A stretch of 13,023 nt of DNA, from positions 1 to 13,023 of the forward strand of contig CAYLLA010000047.1 of the NCBI GenBank assembly GCA_964384555.1. Reading direction: 5' to 3'. The notes below the pieces were generated by a model. The model was not told the origin of the DNA. It searched no databases and worked only from the letters and a program-made list of their open reading frames with translations. Position numbers and translations under genes: made by a program. Shown piece by piece: positions 12,932 through 13,023 of this stretch (position 1 is its first letter; each line of letters starts with the position of its first letter). This stretch comes from CAG-390 sp964384555 (GTDB lineage: Bacteria; Bacillota; Clostridia; Oscillospirales; CAG-272).

Positions 12932-12947
12932 GAAAAGAAAAAAATAA

Positions 12948-13022
<75 letters not shown>

Positions 13023-13023
13023 A

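Overview
The window looks like a chromosomal piece of an anaerobic, moderately GC-rich member of the Firmicutes, most likely class Clostridia near Oscillospiraceae/Ruminococcaceae. The signs are strong AGGAG-type ribosome binding sites, near-consensus TTGACA-N17-TATAAT promoters, tRNA genes that encode their own CCA ends, a Re-type citrate synthase, and a Val-Asp-Phe-Gly-Cys tRNA cluster. The taxon is inferred. No integrase, transposase, CRISPR array or phage structural gene is visible, so this reads as ordinary core genome.

Layout. The ATPase gene ychF (+) converges on recG (-, DNA helicase) over a bidirectional terminator. recG is divergent from a small amidase gene (+) over a very compact pair of consensus promoters. 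The amidase gene converges on pyk (-, pyruvate kinase) over a second strong terminator whose tip matches the first. A 534-base gene-free stretch (5887-6420) follows, holding the pyk promoter, a structured segment of unknown nature, and the promoter and GC-rich leader of the next operon.

The centre is a three-gene operon (6421-11022): Re-type citrate synthase, aconitase and isocitrate dehydrogenase. Together they take oxaloacetate plus acetyl-CoA to 2-oxoglutarate, the oxidative half of an incomplete TCA cycle that feeds glutamate synthesis. The third gene has a Shine-Dalgarno sequence separated from its ATG by a hairpin. The operon ends in a GC-rich terminator whose loop also forms the -35 box of the next promoter. 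After it come a TraX-family membrane protein gene and a gene for a small two-helix membrane protein of unknown function.

The right end is a tRNA cluster. Val, Asp, Phe and Gly genes lie behind a perfect extended consensus promoter and end in a terminator. A separate tRNA-Cys gene finishes one base before the window edge.

I found no convincing new multi-gene system. The most useful leads are at the regulatory level: the hairpin-bridged ribosome binding site of icd, two terminator-promoter overlaps, the shared terminator tip, and the structured segment around 6045-6220.
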